Below, piece by piece: positions 1 to 9,912 of a stretch of 64,000 nt of DNA; positions within the stretch are counted from its first letter, which is position 1, and each line of letters begins with the position of its first letter. A program made the translations under genes and the position numbers. Under the pieces are notes generated by a model. The model worked only from the letters and a program-made list of their open reading frames with translations. It did not search any database and had not been told where the DNA came from. The stretch spans positions 5,234 to 69,233 of the forward strand of contig CAKQQG010000002.1 in the NCBI GenBank assembly GCA_934270705.1. Reading direction: 5' to 3'. The stretch is from an uncultured Oxalobacter sp. (GTDB taxonomy: Bacteria; Pseudomonadota; Gammaproteobacteria; Burkholderiales; Burkholderiaceae_D).

Positions 1-1
1 T

Positions 2-484
2 GGCGTAATGTCCGAGAATGTCGAGAAAAATCTCGAGCGTGTATTGAAACGTGCACAGCGGTGGGGGGCGATCATGCTGATTGATGAAGCGGATGTCTAT
101 ATCCGTCGTCGTGGGAACGATATTGACCATAATGCCGTAGTCGCGTCGTTTTTGAGAACGCTGGAATATTTTCATGGTTTGTTGTTTCTGACGACCAATC
201 GTGTGGAAGATGTGGATGACGCGATTGCATCGCGGTGTATTGCCACGATTCGCTATTCCGTTCCGAAAAAGGATGATGCCAAGCGGATATGGAATGTATT
301 GTCCGAACAGTTCCAGTTTCCATTGTCCGATACATTGGTCGACAGTCTGGTGATGCATTTCGACGGTATTTCTGGCCGGGATATCAAGGAGTTGCTGAAG
401 CTGACCGCCAAGTGGTGCCGTCAGAAGAAAGTCGCTCCGACGCTGGATGTGTTCAAGACCTGCGCACAGTTCAGAGGAATGTAG
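2..484 (+). CDS. AAA+ ATPase, C-terminal part (5' end outside window)
   Basis: The reading frame is open from base 2, so the gene begins before the window and its Walker A motif is not visible. Numbering from the first ATG (base 8), the fragment shows a Walker B motif (LIDEAD, residues 24-29), a sensor-1-like TTNR (62-65), an arginine finger in IASR (R76) and a C-terminal helical lid with GRDIKEL near residue 120. This order is that of classical AAA ATPases, which couple ATP hydrolysis to remodelling of a protein substrate. The substrate cannot be told from this piece. No partner gene is visible downstream except a small exported protein about 120 bases away. Confidence 0.8.
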   Translation, partial: GVMSENVEKNLERVLKRAQRWGAIMLIDEADVYIRRRGNDIDHNAVVASFLRTLEYFHGLLFLTTNRVEDVDDAIASRCIATIRYSVPKKDDAKRIWNVLSEQFQFPLSDTLVDSLVMHFDGISGRDIKELLKLTAKWCRQKKVAPTLDVFKTCAQFRGM

Positions 485-603
485 CTGACTTGTTGCGTGT
501 TTATTGCGGAGTATCAAGCAGGCATGTCGGGTGTTTTCTTATTCTGAGCTTGTTGTGTCACGGCAGGCACACATAACGTGAATTAATTTTTATGGAGATC
601 ATG

Positions 604-876
604 ATGAAAAAACTATCCCATTCCGCACTGTTTGCCGTATTGTCGGTAATGGCTGGCCTCGCTTTTTCCGCCACCTATTATCCGCCATCCGAAATTGTGG
701 AAACCACCGATCCGGCAGCTGCGCAAGCCGTCATGCAACAGGTGAAAGATATCCAGATGCAGGATGCAAAATCGATGCCACCGGCCAAACAGAAAGTGAA
801 CAAAGGCAAACAGGGCAAGAAAAAAGCAGCGGTCAAACAAATGCAGCAGGATATGAATGATATGTCCGGCGAATGA
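604..876 (+). CDS. small exported protein of unknown function, lysine-rich C-terminus
   Basis: I do not recognise the family. The product of about 90 residues starts with a classical Sec signal peptide (MKK, then a hydrophobic stretch, then a probable cleavage after AFSA near residue 23). The mature part carries a YYPP motif, a Gln/Met-rich segment, and a Lys/Gln-rich basic stretch in its second half before an acidic DMNDMSGE end. ATG 604 is chosen because GGAG at 594-597 lies six bases upstream. ATG 601, one codon earlier, is also possible. The location is probably periplasmic. The gene is followed at once by a strong terminator shared with pepA. Confidence 0.6.
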   Translation: MKKLSHSALFAVLSVMAGLAFSATYYPPSEIVETTDPAAAQAVMQQVKDIQMQDAKSMPPAKQKVNKGKQGKKKAAVKQMQQDMNDMSGE

Positions 877-972
877 TTGCGTTGTGCGAGGGTGACAAGG
901 CGTGAATCGGAAAACAGGCAGCAAAATGCCTGTCATGGCCTGACAGGAAACCGGCTGCTTTTCCAAAACCGG

Positions 973-1010
973 ATATGGCTTCAGGCTGATGCCTGAAGCC
1001 ATATTTTTAT
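973..1010. terminator. bidirectional rho-independent terminator
   Basis: A perfect 14-bp stem (ATATGGCTTCAGGC at 973-986 with its complement at 991-1004), a TGAT loop and a following T-rich stretch lie between the convergent small exported protein gene and pepA. The hairpin can serve both directions, since its base is A/T-rich on both sides. Confidence 0.85.
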
Positions 1011-2503
1011 TGTTCGCGCATAAACAGATACGCACACAATAATGGAACAGGGCGTCCGGTCGCACCTTTTGCTGCGCCACTGCGCCATGCTGTGCCGGCA
1101 ATATCCAGATGGGCCCAGGTATATTTGCGTGTAAAACGCTCAAGAAAACAGGCAGCTGTGATGGAACCGGCCGGTTTTCCGCCGATATTGGCCATATCGG
1201 CGAAATTCGACTTCAGCTGTTCCTGATATGCGTCTTCTATCGGGAGACGCCACACGGGATCGTTGAATTGTCGTGCAGCAGCGATCAAATCGTTCGCCAG
1301 TTTGTCATGCGCTTCATCATGTCGTGTGAACAGACCACTGTTGATGTGACCGAGTGCGACGATACAGGCGCCGGTCAGCGTTGCGATATCGATGACGACG
1401 GCAGGGTTGAATTTTTCCGCATAGGTCAGCGCATCGCACAGGATAAGGCGGCCTTCGGCATCGGTATTCAGAATTTCGATCGTTTGTCCTGACATGGATG
1501 TCACGATATCGCCAGGTTTGTTGGCATGTCCGGATGGGAGATTCTCGCATGCGGGAATGATACCGATGACGTTCTGACGCAGCCCGATTTCGCCGATCGC
1601 CTTGAATGTCCCGAGAACGGCTCCGGCACCACACATATCGAATTTCATTTCGTCCATACCGGCACCAGGTTTGAGCGAAATGCCGCCCGAGTCGAAAGTG
1701 ATACCTTTGCCCACCAGAACGACAGGCGCATCCTTGGGGTTTCCTTTCATATGCTTGATGACAATGAATTTGGGCGGTTCGTCGCTTCCTTTCGCAACGG
1801 AGAGGAAACTCCCCATTTTGAGCGATTCGACCTGTTTTTTATCGAGAACATCAAGGTCAAATTTGTAGGCTTGCGACAGATCTTCGGCTTGTCTGGCGAG
1901 ATAGGACGGTGTACAGATATTGGCTGGCAGATTACCCAGATCACGTGCCAGTGACAGTCCTTTCATGACAGCGTTGGCGCGCCGCAGAGCTTCGGTGGCT
2001 GTGTCCACCTGCTCGGAAGGGATGTAAAATGATACTTTCCGGAGTTTGTGCGAAGGTTCTTTCGTACTTTTCAGGGCGTCGCTGTGATAAAACAGGGCGT
2101 GCAATTCGGCAAGGGTACTGTAAATCGTCCAAGAGACATCACGGCCGGATACTGAATCAAGCGGCAGCGCAAACAGTATTTCGCCGACATTGAGCGGTTT
2201 GACTGTTTTGATTGCAGCATCGATGGCTTGTCTGAAATCCTTTTCGGCAGTCGGTTTTTTGCCAAGTCCAAGTACAAGCAACCGTTTGGCCGCGACTTTC
2301 TCTGGAAAGCTGATTAGCAGTGCGGAACCGGTCTTTCCGCTGATGTCGCCGCTTTCCAGAGCGCGTGTGACAGCGCCACCAGAGTCAAGTGCGGTGGCGG
2401 CATCGGTCAGTTTGTGGTCATCGTAGATGCCGATAACAATACAGTCGGTTCTGATCGTGTTCAGAGAGTTTTTTTTGTCAGCTGTTTTTATGCTAAAGTC
2501 CAT
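1007..2503 (-). CDS. pepA: leucyl aminopeptidase (M17 family)
   Basis: This is a cytosolic dimetal aminopeptidase that removes N-terminal residues, leucine preferentially, from peptides. In some bacteria PepA also binds DNA. The product of about 498 residues has the family length. The signature NTDAEGRL lies at about residues 346-353 and carries metal ligands Asp348 and Glu350 and catalytic Arg352. The lysine/aspartate pair of [10 protein letters not shown] lies near 265-274. Start 2503 is chosen over 2527 because GGAGGA, read on the minus strand, precedes it by eight bases, and because M17 proteins typically begin MDFS. It diverges from lptF with only 35 bases between start codons. Confidence 0.96.
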   Translation of the reverse strand: MDFSIKTADKKNSLNTIRTDCIVIGIYDDHKLTDAATALDSGGAVTRALESGDISGKTGSALLISFPEKVAAKRLLVLGLGKKPTAEKDFRQAIDAAIKTVKPLNVGEILFALPLDSVSGRDVSWTIYSTLAELHALFYHSDALKSTKEPSHKLRKVSFYIPSEQVDTATEALRRANAVMKGLSLARDLGNLPANICTPSYLARQAEDLSQAYKFDLDVLDKKQVESLKMGSFLSVAKGSDEPPKFIVIKHMKGNPKDAPVVLVGKGITFDSGGISLKPGAGMDEMKFDMCGAGAVLGTFKAIGEIGLRQNVIGIIPACENLPSGHANKPGDIVTSMSGQTIEILNTDAEGRLILCDALTYAEKFNPAVVIDIATLTGACIVALGHINSGLFTRHDEAHDKLANDLIAAARQFNDPVWRLPIEDAYQEQLKSNFADMANIGGKPAGSITAACFLERFTRKYTWAHLDIAGTAWRSGAAKGATGRPVPLLCAYLFMREQ

Positions 2504-2504
2504 T

Positions 2505-2533
2505 TTTTCAAATCCTCCATGCTCCATTATAAC
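2505..2533 (+). promoter_or_regulatory. candidate sigma-70 promoter of lptFG
   Basis: A -35-like TTTTCA (2505-2510) is separated by 17 bases from TATAAC (2528-2533). The -10 element ends five bases before the lptF ATG, so transcription would start at or within one or two bases of the start codon. No Shine-Dalgarno sequence is visible before that ATG. The fit to the consensus -35 is weak. Confidence 0.4.
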
Positions 2534-2538
2534 TTCTC

Positions 2539-3672
2539 ATGATTTTTCAACGTGCGCTTAAACGTGAGCTGTTCAGTACGGCGGGCGGTGTATTTTTGAC
2601 GTTGTTCACGATTACCATCACGATGATGCTGATTCGCATACTGGGACAAGCTGCGAAGGGAAGAGTTGCATCGGAAGACGTGATCGCACTGATCGGTTTT
2701 ACGGCCTTGAACTATATGCCGATCATCCTGATTTTGACGGGGTTTGTTTCCGTGCTGCTTGTCGTCACGAGAAGTTATCAGGATTCCGAAATGGTCGTCT
2801 GGTTCGCATCCGGACAGAGTTTGACGAAATGGTTGCGTCCGGTGCTGGAATTTGCATTGCCGATTGTCGTACTGGTTGCTTTGCTGGGGTTTATTGCGAC
2901 GCCATGGGCATACCGGCAAAGCTCGGAATTTCGTGAAAGGTTTGAAAAACGCGAGGATATTGCCAGAATTTCTCCAGGAAAATTTCAGGAATCGGCATCG
3001 GCGCAAAGAGTGTTTTTCGTCGAAAAGATGTCCGACGATCTGAGTACAGTGGGAAATGTTTTCATCAACTCGATCAAAAACGGGGAAGTGAGTACGGTGG
3101 TTTCGCAAAACGGAACGATCGAAACGAATGAACAGGGTGAAAAATTCGTGGTGCTGGAAGACGGCGTGCGTTATGACGAAACTTTCGACCAATCCGATTT
3201 CCGTATCATGGAATTCGAAAAATATATCGCTTATATCGCACCGAAAGGCGATGTGTCCGTGTCGGATAACTCGACGCGTGCCATGACGACGCTGGAGCTG
3301 TTGCAGGATACGAACAGCAAGAAAAAGGGGGAACTGGTCTGGCGTATCGGTTTGCCATTCATGTCGGTATTGCTCATGTTGCTGGCGATCCCGCTGGGAT
3401 TCGTCAATCCGAGGGCGGGGCGTTCCTTCAATCTGATTATTGCGGTATTGCTGTATATGACATACAGCAATCTGTCGAGTTTTATCCAGGCTTATGTCGG
3501 ACAAAACAAACTGGCTTTCGGTCTGGGATGGTGGCCTTTGCATCTGGTGGTGGCACTGGTCGTTGTCATGCTGTTCGCGTTACGTCTGGGGGTCAATAGC
3601 CGGTATCACCCCTATGCGTTGCTGGCGGCCATGAAACACCGGCGTTTGCAGGCGAAAAGGAATGAGCCATGA
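2539..3672 (+). CDS. lptF: LPS export ABC transporter permease LptF
   Basis: This is an inner-membrane permease of the LptB2FG complex, which extracts lipopolysaccharide from the inner membrane and feeds it to the LptC-LptA bridge. The 377-residue protein has the expected plan: N-terminal membrane helices (about 15-36, 55-77 and 100-120), a large periplasmic beta-jellyroll domain (about 125-265), and C-terminal helices (about 270-350). It overlaps lptG by four bases (ATGA), so the two are translationally coupled. Divergence from pepA is the usual proteobacterial arrangement. The start has no visible ribosome-binding site. Confidence 0.95.
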   Translation: MIFQRALKRELFSTAGGVFLTLFTITITMMLIRILGQAAKGRVASEDVIALIGFTALNYMPIILILTGFVSVLLVVTRSYQDSEMVVWFASGQSLTKWLRPVLEFALPIVVLVALLGFIATPWAYRQSSEFRERFEKREDIARISPGKFQESASAQRVFFVEKMSDDLSTVGNVFINSIKNGEVSTVVSQNGTIETNEQGEKFVVLEDGVRYDETFDQSDFRIMEFEKYIAYIAPKGDVSVSDNSTRAMTTLELLQDTNSKKKGELVWRIGLPFMSVLLMLLAIPLGFVNPRAGRSFNLIIAVLLYMTYSNLSSFIQAYVGQNKLAFGLGWWPLHLVVALVVVMLFALRLGVNSRYHPYALLAAMKHRRLQAKRNEP

Positions 3673-4817
3673 AAATCCTGCAACGTTATTTTTTATCCCA
3701 GATCGTCCAGTCTGTCGTATTCATTCTGGTCGCGTTTCTCGGTCTGTTTGCGTTTTTCGATTTGATTACTGAATTATCGTCTGTCGGGCGTGGCGGATAC
3801 CAGTTGCAACATGTATTTGTCTATATCCTGCTGGGATTTCCCGGATACATTTATGAGCTGATGCCGTTTGCGGTACTGATCGGTACGATCTATGCCATGG
3901 CACGATTCGCGTCCAATTCGGAGTTCACGATCATGAGGGTATCGTCCCTTTCGACACGGGATGCCTGTATGATGCTGGCCAAGGTGGGTGTGCTGTTTCT
4001 GGCGTTCACTTTTCTGGTAGGAGAAGTGTTGACACCCATTTCTTCACGGATGGCTTCCGAGTTCAGGAACGGTCTGATCGGAAGGAATATTTCGGACAGG
4101 TTCCGTACCGGTATGTGGAGCCGTGACACGATTCGGGAAAATGGTCATGATGGTGCTGTCATCGGATCCAGATTCATCAACATAAAATTCATGCAAACGG
4201 ATGGCACGGTCGAACAGATCAAGTTTTATGAGTTCAATAAGGATATGGAACTGCTCAGAATCCTGGCAGCGGACAAAGGTGTCTATCTGGGCAATCGGGA
4301 ATGGCGGTTCGAAGGCGTGACGGAATCGCGGGTCAAGTCCGAGAGCCGGAACAAAAATGCGCGCTTTCCGCAATCGGCTCCCCATCTGGATATTCAAAAA
4401 TACGACACCGTAAAGGTGGTGTCCGATGTGACACCGGACATCTTGTCGGTCATATCGGTCGATGCCAACAAGATGTCTGCCTATGAACTGGCTGTGTACA
4501 ATCAGCATCTTGTTGAAAACAAACAGGATGCAACCAGTTATCAGATAGCATTCTGGAAAAAAATCATATATCCTTTTTCTGTCTTCGTCATGATGGCACT
4601 GGCTTTGCCGTTTGCGTATCTCCATTTTCGTTCGGGTGGCGTCAGTCTGAAAATCTTTACCGGTATCATGATCGGGGTGGCATTTATTCTGATCAATAAC
4701 CTGTTCTCGCATATCGGGTTGCTGAATACATGGCCGCCATTCCTGACGGCGGTCATTCCAAGCCTGTTGTTCCTGATATTTGCGGTTTTCGCACTCTGGT
4801 GGGTAGAACGACATTGA
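3669..4817 (+). CDS. lptG: LPS export ABC transporter permease LptG
   Basis: This is the second permease subunit of LptB2FG, partner of LptF. The 382-residue protein shows the same topology: three N-terminal hydrophobic segments (about 12-35, 55-80 and 97-120), a periplasmic jellyroll domain in the middle, and three C-terminal helices (about 300-380). The N-terminus begins MKILQRYFLSQIV, typical of LptG. The start codon overlaps the lptF stop. LptB, LptA and LptC are not in this window. Confidence 0.95.
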   Translation: MKILQRYFLSQIVQSVVFILVAFLGLFAFFDLITELSSVGRGGYQLQHVFVYILLGFPGYIYELMPFAVLIGTIYAMARFASNSEFTIMRVSSLSTRDACMMLAKVGVLFLAFTFLVGEVLTPISSRMASEFRNGLIGRNISDRFRTGMWSRDTIRENGHDGAVIGSRFINIKFMQTDGTVEQIKFYEFNKDMELLRILAADKGVYLGNREWRFEGVTESRVKSESRNKNARFPQSAPHLDIQKYDTVKVVSDVTPDILSVISVDANKMSAYELAVYNQHLVENKQDATSYQIAFWKKIIYPFSVFVMMALALPFAYLHFRSGGVSLKIFTGIMIGVAFILINNLFSHIGLLNTWPPFLTAVIPSLLFLIFAVFALWWVERH

Positions 4818-4925
4818 TGTTTGCGCCCGTTTGCCTGGATGGTATGGTTTATGTCATGTTGTCCGGGTAAGCCGGAATCCCGATGCGTCAATCTGTGACC
4901 TGATTCAACTTTAACGAGACTCAAC

Positions 4926-5867
4926 ATGAATTTGCATCAGTTACGTTTTGTTCGTGAAGCGGTTCGGCAGAATTTCAATCTGACCGAAGCAGCCAAGGCG
5001 CTGTTCACTTCGCAACCCGGTGTTTCCAAGGCGATTATCGAACTGGAGGATGAACTGGGAGTCGATATTTTCAGGCGTCATGGGAAGCGTATTCGTGGAT
5101 TGACCGAACCGGGACGCATGATTCTGAATTCCATTGAACTGATCATGCAGGAAGTGGATGATCTGAAACGGATCGGCAAGGAATATGCGGCACAGGATTC
5201 CGGAAGCCTGACCGTGGCGGCTACCCATACACAGGCCCGTTATTTTCTGCCGAAAATCATCCCCGGTTTCATGCAAAAGTATCCGAAAGTCAAATTGTCC
5301 CTGTTGCAACGCAAAACAGATGATATTGCCGAGATGGTGTTGCTTGATCAGGCCAACTTGGCGGTCGTGACCGATTATGTCGCCGAACAGGATGGATTGA
5401 TTACCTTGCCATGCAACCGGTGGGAATTTCATCTGGTCGTCAAGCCGGATCATCCGTTAAATGATGTGAAGATGCTGACGCTTGAAGAGATCGCCAAATA
5501 TCCCATTATTACGTATGACAAGATTTTCTATGGCAGAAGCCGCATAGAACATATTTTCCAGCAACGTAATGTCAAACCGGATATTTTGCTGGAAGTCATC
5601 GATGCGGATGTCATCAAAACGTATGTGGAACTGGGGCTGGGTGTCGGTATTATCGTCGGGATGGCGTTCAATCCGGAACAGGACGTCAACTTGCGTTCCA
5701 TTCCCGTTGGACATCTTTTCGGAACAGGACGCTCCAGTATCCTGATCCGGAAAAACGCCTATTTGCGCGGGTATATCTATGCGTTCATCGAAATGATTTC
5801 CCCGAATCTGACGCGCAAGCTTGTCGAAAAAGCCTTGCTCGACGAAACGGAAAATTACGAACTCTGA
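4926..5867 (+). CDS. cysB: LysR-type transcriptional regulator CysB
   Basis: This is a DNA-binding activator of sulfur assimilation and cysteine synthesis genes that responds to O- or N-acetylserine. The 313-residue protein has a winged helix-turn-helix (about residues 1-60, with NLTEAAKALFTSQPGVSKAI) and a periplasmic-binding-protein-like effector domain (about 90-300). The ligand loop T100-H-T102-Q103 falls at the same positions as the sulfate/acetylserine-contacting threonines of enterobacterial CysB, which makes CysB a better call than Cbl or a generic LysR. cysE, which makes O-acetylserine, is at 30.9 kb. The gene ends 15 bases from the convergent hrpA with no terminator seen between them. 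Confidence 0.92.
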   Translation: MNLHQLRFVREAVRQNFNLTEAAKALFTSQPGVSKAIIELEDELGVDIFRRHGKRIRGLTEPGRMILNSIELIMQEVDDLKRIGKEYAAQDSGSLTVAATHTQARYFLPKIIPGFMQKYPKVKLSLLQRKTDDIAEMVLLDQANLAVVTDYVAEQDGLITLPCNRWEFHLVVKPDHPLNDVKMLTLEEIAKYPIITYDKIFYGRSRIEHIFQQRNVKPDILLEVIDADVIKTYVELGLGVGIIVGMAFNPEQDVNLRSIPVGHLFGTGRSSILIRKNAYLRGYIYAFIEMISPNLTRKLVEKALLDETENYEL

Positions 5868-5882
5868 ACGAAAGATACGGAT

Positions 5883-8800
5883 TTACCGAGCCAGAGTTTC
5901 CCAGACTTTCAGCAGGCGCTTGACCGAAACGGGGAAAGGAGTGCGCAGTTCCTGCGCAAAAAGCGATACGCGCAATTCTTCGAGTTGCCAACGATATTCG
6001 GCGATTTTGGGATCGTTTGTCGCGGATTGTCGCCTGTGTTCTTTCAGAAACCTGAAATAAGGAGTTGCCGCCTGATGCCAGCTCGCCAGCTGCGTTTTGT
6101 CGCGTTGCGGATCATTGCGGCATTTGTCGATGCGGATGCTGCATGCTTTCAGGTAACGCGGAAAATGTTTGAGCCGTTCCAGCGGATTGTCCGTGATGAA
6201 AGACTTGTCGATCAGACTGGCCAGCTGTTCGTTGATATCGGACAAAGCGTGATCGTGGGCACGGATCGACGGCAATTTCTTCTGGATGGCCTGGTATTCC
6301 GTCAGGATTTGCTGCACGACGCGTGCGATTTCATTGCAGATCAGACCGACACGTGCCTTGCCGTCGTTTTTTCTTTTCTCGAATTCGGATGCACGATCCG
6401 GCAGCGGCTGGTAAAGAAAAGCGGCATCCAGCGATGCCTGCAAGATCCTGTCGCGCAATTCTTCCTGAGTGCCCAGCTTGATGAATTGCATGCCCATCTG
6501 GGTCAGTCCATTGATATTTTTTCCGAGGAAACGGAGCTGGTCTTTCATCTGCAATGCAAACAGCCTGCGCAGACCGGCACGATGCAGACGGCTTGCAACG
6601 GCCGGCTCATCGAATACCTCGATTTCGCAATGCGTGGTTTTGTCAACCAGCGCAGGATATCCGATCAGGGTTTGTTTGCCCCGAGAGATTTCCAGCAGCT
6701 CGGGTAACGGTTCGAAATCCCATGTCGTGATTTTTTCCGCGAATGACGGTATTTCTGTCTGCATGGTTGCCGATGTTGCCTGTTGCTTCTTATCTGGCGC
6801 GATTGCGTTTTCTTGTATTTCGGTCGAGTGTTGTTCGGCCAGTTGCTGAAAGGCTGTACGAGCCTGTTTGCCCAGCATGGATTGCAGTGTCGCCAGATTG
6901 CGTGACATTTCCAGCATGCGTCCGTGTTCATCCACGACCTTGAAGTTCATGCACAAATGCGGCGGCAGATTCTCGGGTCTGAAATCTTCTTTTTTGGCAA
7001 TGACACGGGTTTGTTCACGAATATCGTTTGTGATGGCATCGATCAGGGGGCCGAGACCGAAAGTGCCTTTTTCACGGATGCGTGTGACGAAGGCTGCGGC
7101 ATAATCAGGCAGCGGGACGCAGTGCTTTCGCAGTTTTTGCGGCAACGATTTGAGGAGCAATTGAGTTTTTTCTTTCAGCATTCCCCAAACAAGCCATTCG
7201 CAACGTTCGGCGTCGATCTGGTTCAGTGCATAGATCGGGATAGTCAGTGTGATACCGTCCCGTACATTGCCGGGTTCGAAATGATAGGTCAACTGCATGT
7301 CGATGCCAGCCAGATGAAGCGTTTTCGGGAACAGATCGGTCGTGATGCCGGCCGCTTCATGGCGCATCAGATCGTCACGATTCAAAAACAGCAGCCGCGG
7401 ATTTTCCCTTGTAGCATCTCGGTGCCATTTTTCGAAGGAAAAACCGTTGATGATACTTTTTGGCAGGATGCGGTCGTAAAAGGCGGCGATCAGGCTTTCA
7501 TCGATCAGTACGTCTGTGCGTCTCGACTTGTGCTCCAGATTCTCGATTTCTCGCATCAGCCGCTGGTTATGTGCGAAAAACGGGGCGCGTGTTTCAAAGT
7601 CTCCGTTGACCAGTGCTTCACGAATGAAAATATCGCGCGCTTCCTCATGATGAATCTGCCCATAGTGGATACGCCGCTGGTTATAGACTACCAGCCCGTA
7701 AAGTGTGGCGCGTTCGAAAGCGGAAACCTGTGCAGGACGCTTTTCCCAGTGCGGGTCGCTCCATGATTTTTTCAGCAGATGGCTGCCGACACGTTCAAGC
7801 CATTCCGGCTGGATTTGCGCGATGCATCGTGCATACAGACGGCTGGTGTCGACCAGTTCGGCAGCCATGATCCATCGGCCGTTTTTGCGCGCGAGCGACG
7901 AGCCCGGCCAGATATGAAAACGGATACCGCGTGCGCCGAGAAAGACAGCGGCGTCTTCCGTTTTGCAGCCGATATTGCCCAAAAGACCGGTCAGCAATGC
8001 CAGATGCAGCTGCTCGTAGGTGGCGTCCGATTCATTGAGCCGCCAGCCGCGCTCACGCACGATGGTCAACAGTTGCGAGTGAATGTCACGCCATTCACGC
8101 AATCTCAAAAAGGAAAGAAACTGGTTGTGACAGCTTTCGCGTAGCAGGCGGTTGGATTGCTTGTTTTTAAGTGCGTCATCGAACCATTGCCAGATTTTGA
8201 GATAGGTGATGAATTCGGAACGGTTGTCTGCGAATTTGCGGTGAGCGTTGTCGGCGGCTTCCTGTGCATCGATCGGTCGTTCACGCGGGTCCTGAATGGA
8301 CAACGCGGATGCGATGATCAGGATTTCTTTCAGACATTGATGATCGCGTGCTGCCAGAATCATTCGTCCGATGCGGGGATCGAGTGGCAACAGCGATAAC
8401 TCATGTCCGACAGGTGTCATCTGGTTACGTTCGTCAAGCGCTCCCAGTTCCTGAAGCAGCTGGTAACCGTCTGCGATAGCACGTTTGAGCGGCGGTTCCA
8501 TGAACGGGAAAGTATCGACTTCTCCCAGTTTCAGGGATTTCATGCGCAAAATGACGGAAGCCAGGGAAGAACGGAGGATTTCCGGTGCGGTATAAGGTGG
8601 CCTGAGCGCGTAATCCTGTTCGTCGTACAGCCGGATACAGATCCCCGATGCGATACGGCCGCAGCGACCGGCACGCTGGTTTGCAGCCGCTTGTGAAACC
8701 GGTTCGATATGCAACTGTTCGACCTTGTTGCGGTAGCTGTACCGTTTGACTCGAGCCAGTCCCGTGTCGATCACGAAATGGATACCAGGAACGGTCAGGG

Positions 8801-9782
8801 ACGTTTCCGCGACATTGGTCGCCAGAATGATCCGGCGTCCATTGGATGGCTTGAAAATTTTTTCCTGTTCCTGCGCGGAAAGTCTGGCATAAAGCGGCAG
8901 AATCTGTACATGTGGAGGATGATGTTTTCTGAGAGCTTCCGCTGCTTCACGTATTTCCCGTTCACCCGGCAAAAAAACAAGTGTATCTCCTGAACCTGTC
9001 CGGAAAAGTTCATCGACGGCATCGACGATGGCATCCATCATGTCGCGGGTCTGGCGTGCGTCGGATTTGTCTTTCGTTTCATCCGGACGGCTATCCAGAA
9101 TCGGGCGGTAACGGATTTCGACAGGATACAATCTGCCGGATACTTCGATGACCGGAACGGTTTCATGCTCGTTGGAAAAGTGGCGCGCAAAACGTTCCGC
9201 ATCGATTGTCGCCGATGTAATGATCAATTTGAGATCGGGACGTTTGGGCAACAGTTGCTTGAGATAGCCCAGCAGAAAATCGATGTTCAGGCTGCGTTCG
9301 TGAGCTTCGTCGATAATGATGGTGTCATATTGTTTCAGCAGGCGATCGCTTTGTGTTTCCGCCAGCAAGATACCATCTGTCATCAGCTTGACAGATGCAC
9401 CGGGACCGATTTTGTCGGTGAAACGTATTTTGTAGCCGACGATTTCTCCGGGAGGAGAATTCAGTTCGCGTGCGATACGGTTGGCGGTTGTGCTGGCGGC
9501 GATACGCCGTGGTTGGGTGTGGCCGATCAGACCCGCTTGTCCGCGTCCGAGTTCAAGACAGATTTTCGGGAGCTGGGTGGTTTTGCCTGAACCGGTTTCT
9601 CCACAAACCACGACTACCTGATGATCGCGTATGGCTTGTGCGATTTCGTCGCGCCGTGCAGAAACGGGCAGTTCCTCGGGATAGACAATCGGTGGAACAG
9701 GCGCGCGCGTGGTTCTGTCAGATACGGGCTTCAATGGACGGGAAGAACGTGGTTTTTTGGATAAAGATTCGGAAGCACTCAT
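5883..9782 (-). CDS. hrpA: ATP-dependent RNA helicase HrpA (DEAH box)
   Basis: This is a large DEAH-box helicase that acts on RNA; the E. coli protein rescues stalled ribosomes. From the chosen start it is 1,299 residues, the usual size of about 1,300. Walker A GETGSGKT lies at about residues 61-68 and DEAH at 158-161. They are followed by the helicase C-terminal, HA2 and OB-fold regions and the long C-terminal extension (DUF3418) that marks HrpA as against HrpB. Start 9782 is one of two close candidates (the other is 9794), and neither has a clear ribosome-binding site. The frame also extends to 9872. It is divergent from argA. Confidence 0.94.
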   Translation of the reverse strand: MSASESLSKKPRSSRPLKPVSDRTTRAPVPPIVYPEELPVSARRDEIAQAIRDHQVVVVCGETGSGKTTQLPKICLELGRGQAGLIGHTQPRRIAASTTANRIARELNSPPGEIVGYKIRFTDKIGPGASVKLMTDGILLAETQSDRLLKQYDTIIIDEAHERSLNIDFLLGYLKQLLPKRPDLKLIITSATIDAERFARHFSNEHETVPVIEVSGRLYPVEIRYRPILDSRPDETKDKSDARQTRDMMDAIVDAVDELFRTGSGDTLVFLPGEREIREAAEALRKHHPPHVQILPLYARLSAQEQEKIFKPSNGRRIILATNVAETSLTVPGIHFVIDTGLARVKRYSYRNKVEQLHIEPVSQAAANQRAGRCGRIASGICIRLYDEQDYALRPPYTAPEILRSSLASVILRMKSLKLGEVDTFPFMEPPLKRAIADGYQLLQELGALDERNQMTPVGHELSLLPLDPRIGRMILAARDHQCLKEILIIASALSIQDPRERPIDAQEAADNAHRKFADNRSEFITYLKIWQWFDDALKNKQSNRLLRESCHNQFLSFLRLREWRDIHSQLLTIVRERGWRLNESDATYEQLHLALLTGLLGNIGCKTEDAAVFLGARGIRFHIWPGSSLARKNGRWIMAAELVDTSRLYARCIAQIQPEWLERVGSHLLKKSWSDPHWEKRPAQVSAFERATLYGLVVYNQRRIHYGQIHHEEARDIFIREALVNGDFETRAPFFAHNQRLMREIENLEHKSRRTDVLIDESLIAAFYDRILPKSIINGFSFEKWHRDATRENPRLLFLNRDDLMRHEAAGITTDLFPKTLHLAGIDMQLTYHFEPGNVRDGITLTIPIYALNQIDAERCEWLVWGMLKEKTQLLLKSLPQKLRKHCVPLPDYAAAFVTRIREKGTFGLGPLIDAITNDIREQTRVIAKKEDFRPENLPPHLCMNFKVVDEHGRMLEMSRNLATLQSMLGKQARTAFQQLAEQHSTEIQENAIAPDKKQQATSATMQTEIPSFAEKITTWDFEPLPELLEISRGKQTLIGYPALVDKTTHCEIEVFDEPAVASRLHRAGLRRLFALQMKDQLRFLGKNINGLTQMGMQFIKLGTQEELRDRILQASLDAAFLYQPLPDRASEFEKRKNDGKARVGLICNEIARVVQQILTEYQAIQKKLPSIRAHDHALSDINEQLASLIDKSFITDNPLERLKHFPRYLKACSIRIDKCRNDPQRDKTQLASWHQAATPYFRFLKEHRRQSATNDPKIAEYRWQLEELRVSLFAQELRTPFPVSVKRLLKVWETLAR

Positions 9783-9912
9783 GTCGGTGCGCATTATAAT
9801 CGTAAAGATAAGCGATTGTCTTGAAAAGACAGTCCGTTCCGGCTGCCGCCGCCTGTATGATGCGGCAGGCAAGTCCTGATGTACCGATAATCTGTTGGCT
9901 GGATAATCCGTT

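Noticed and set aside
2527-3543. 338-residue ORF antisense to lptF
   Set aside because: It is opposite a conserved membrane protein gene, is Gln/Arg/His-rich, and has no start signal.
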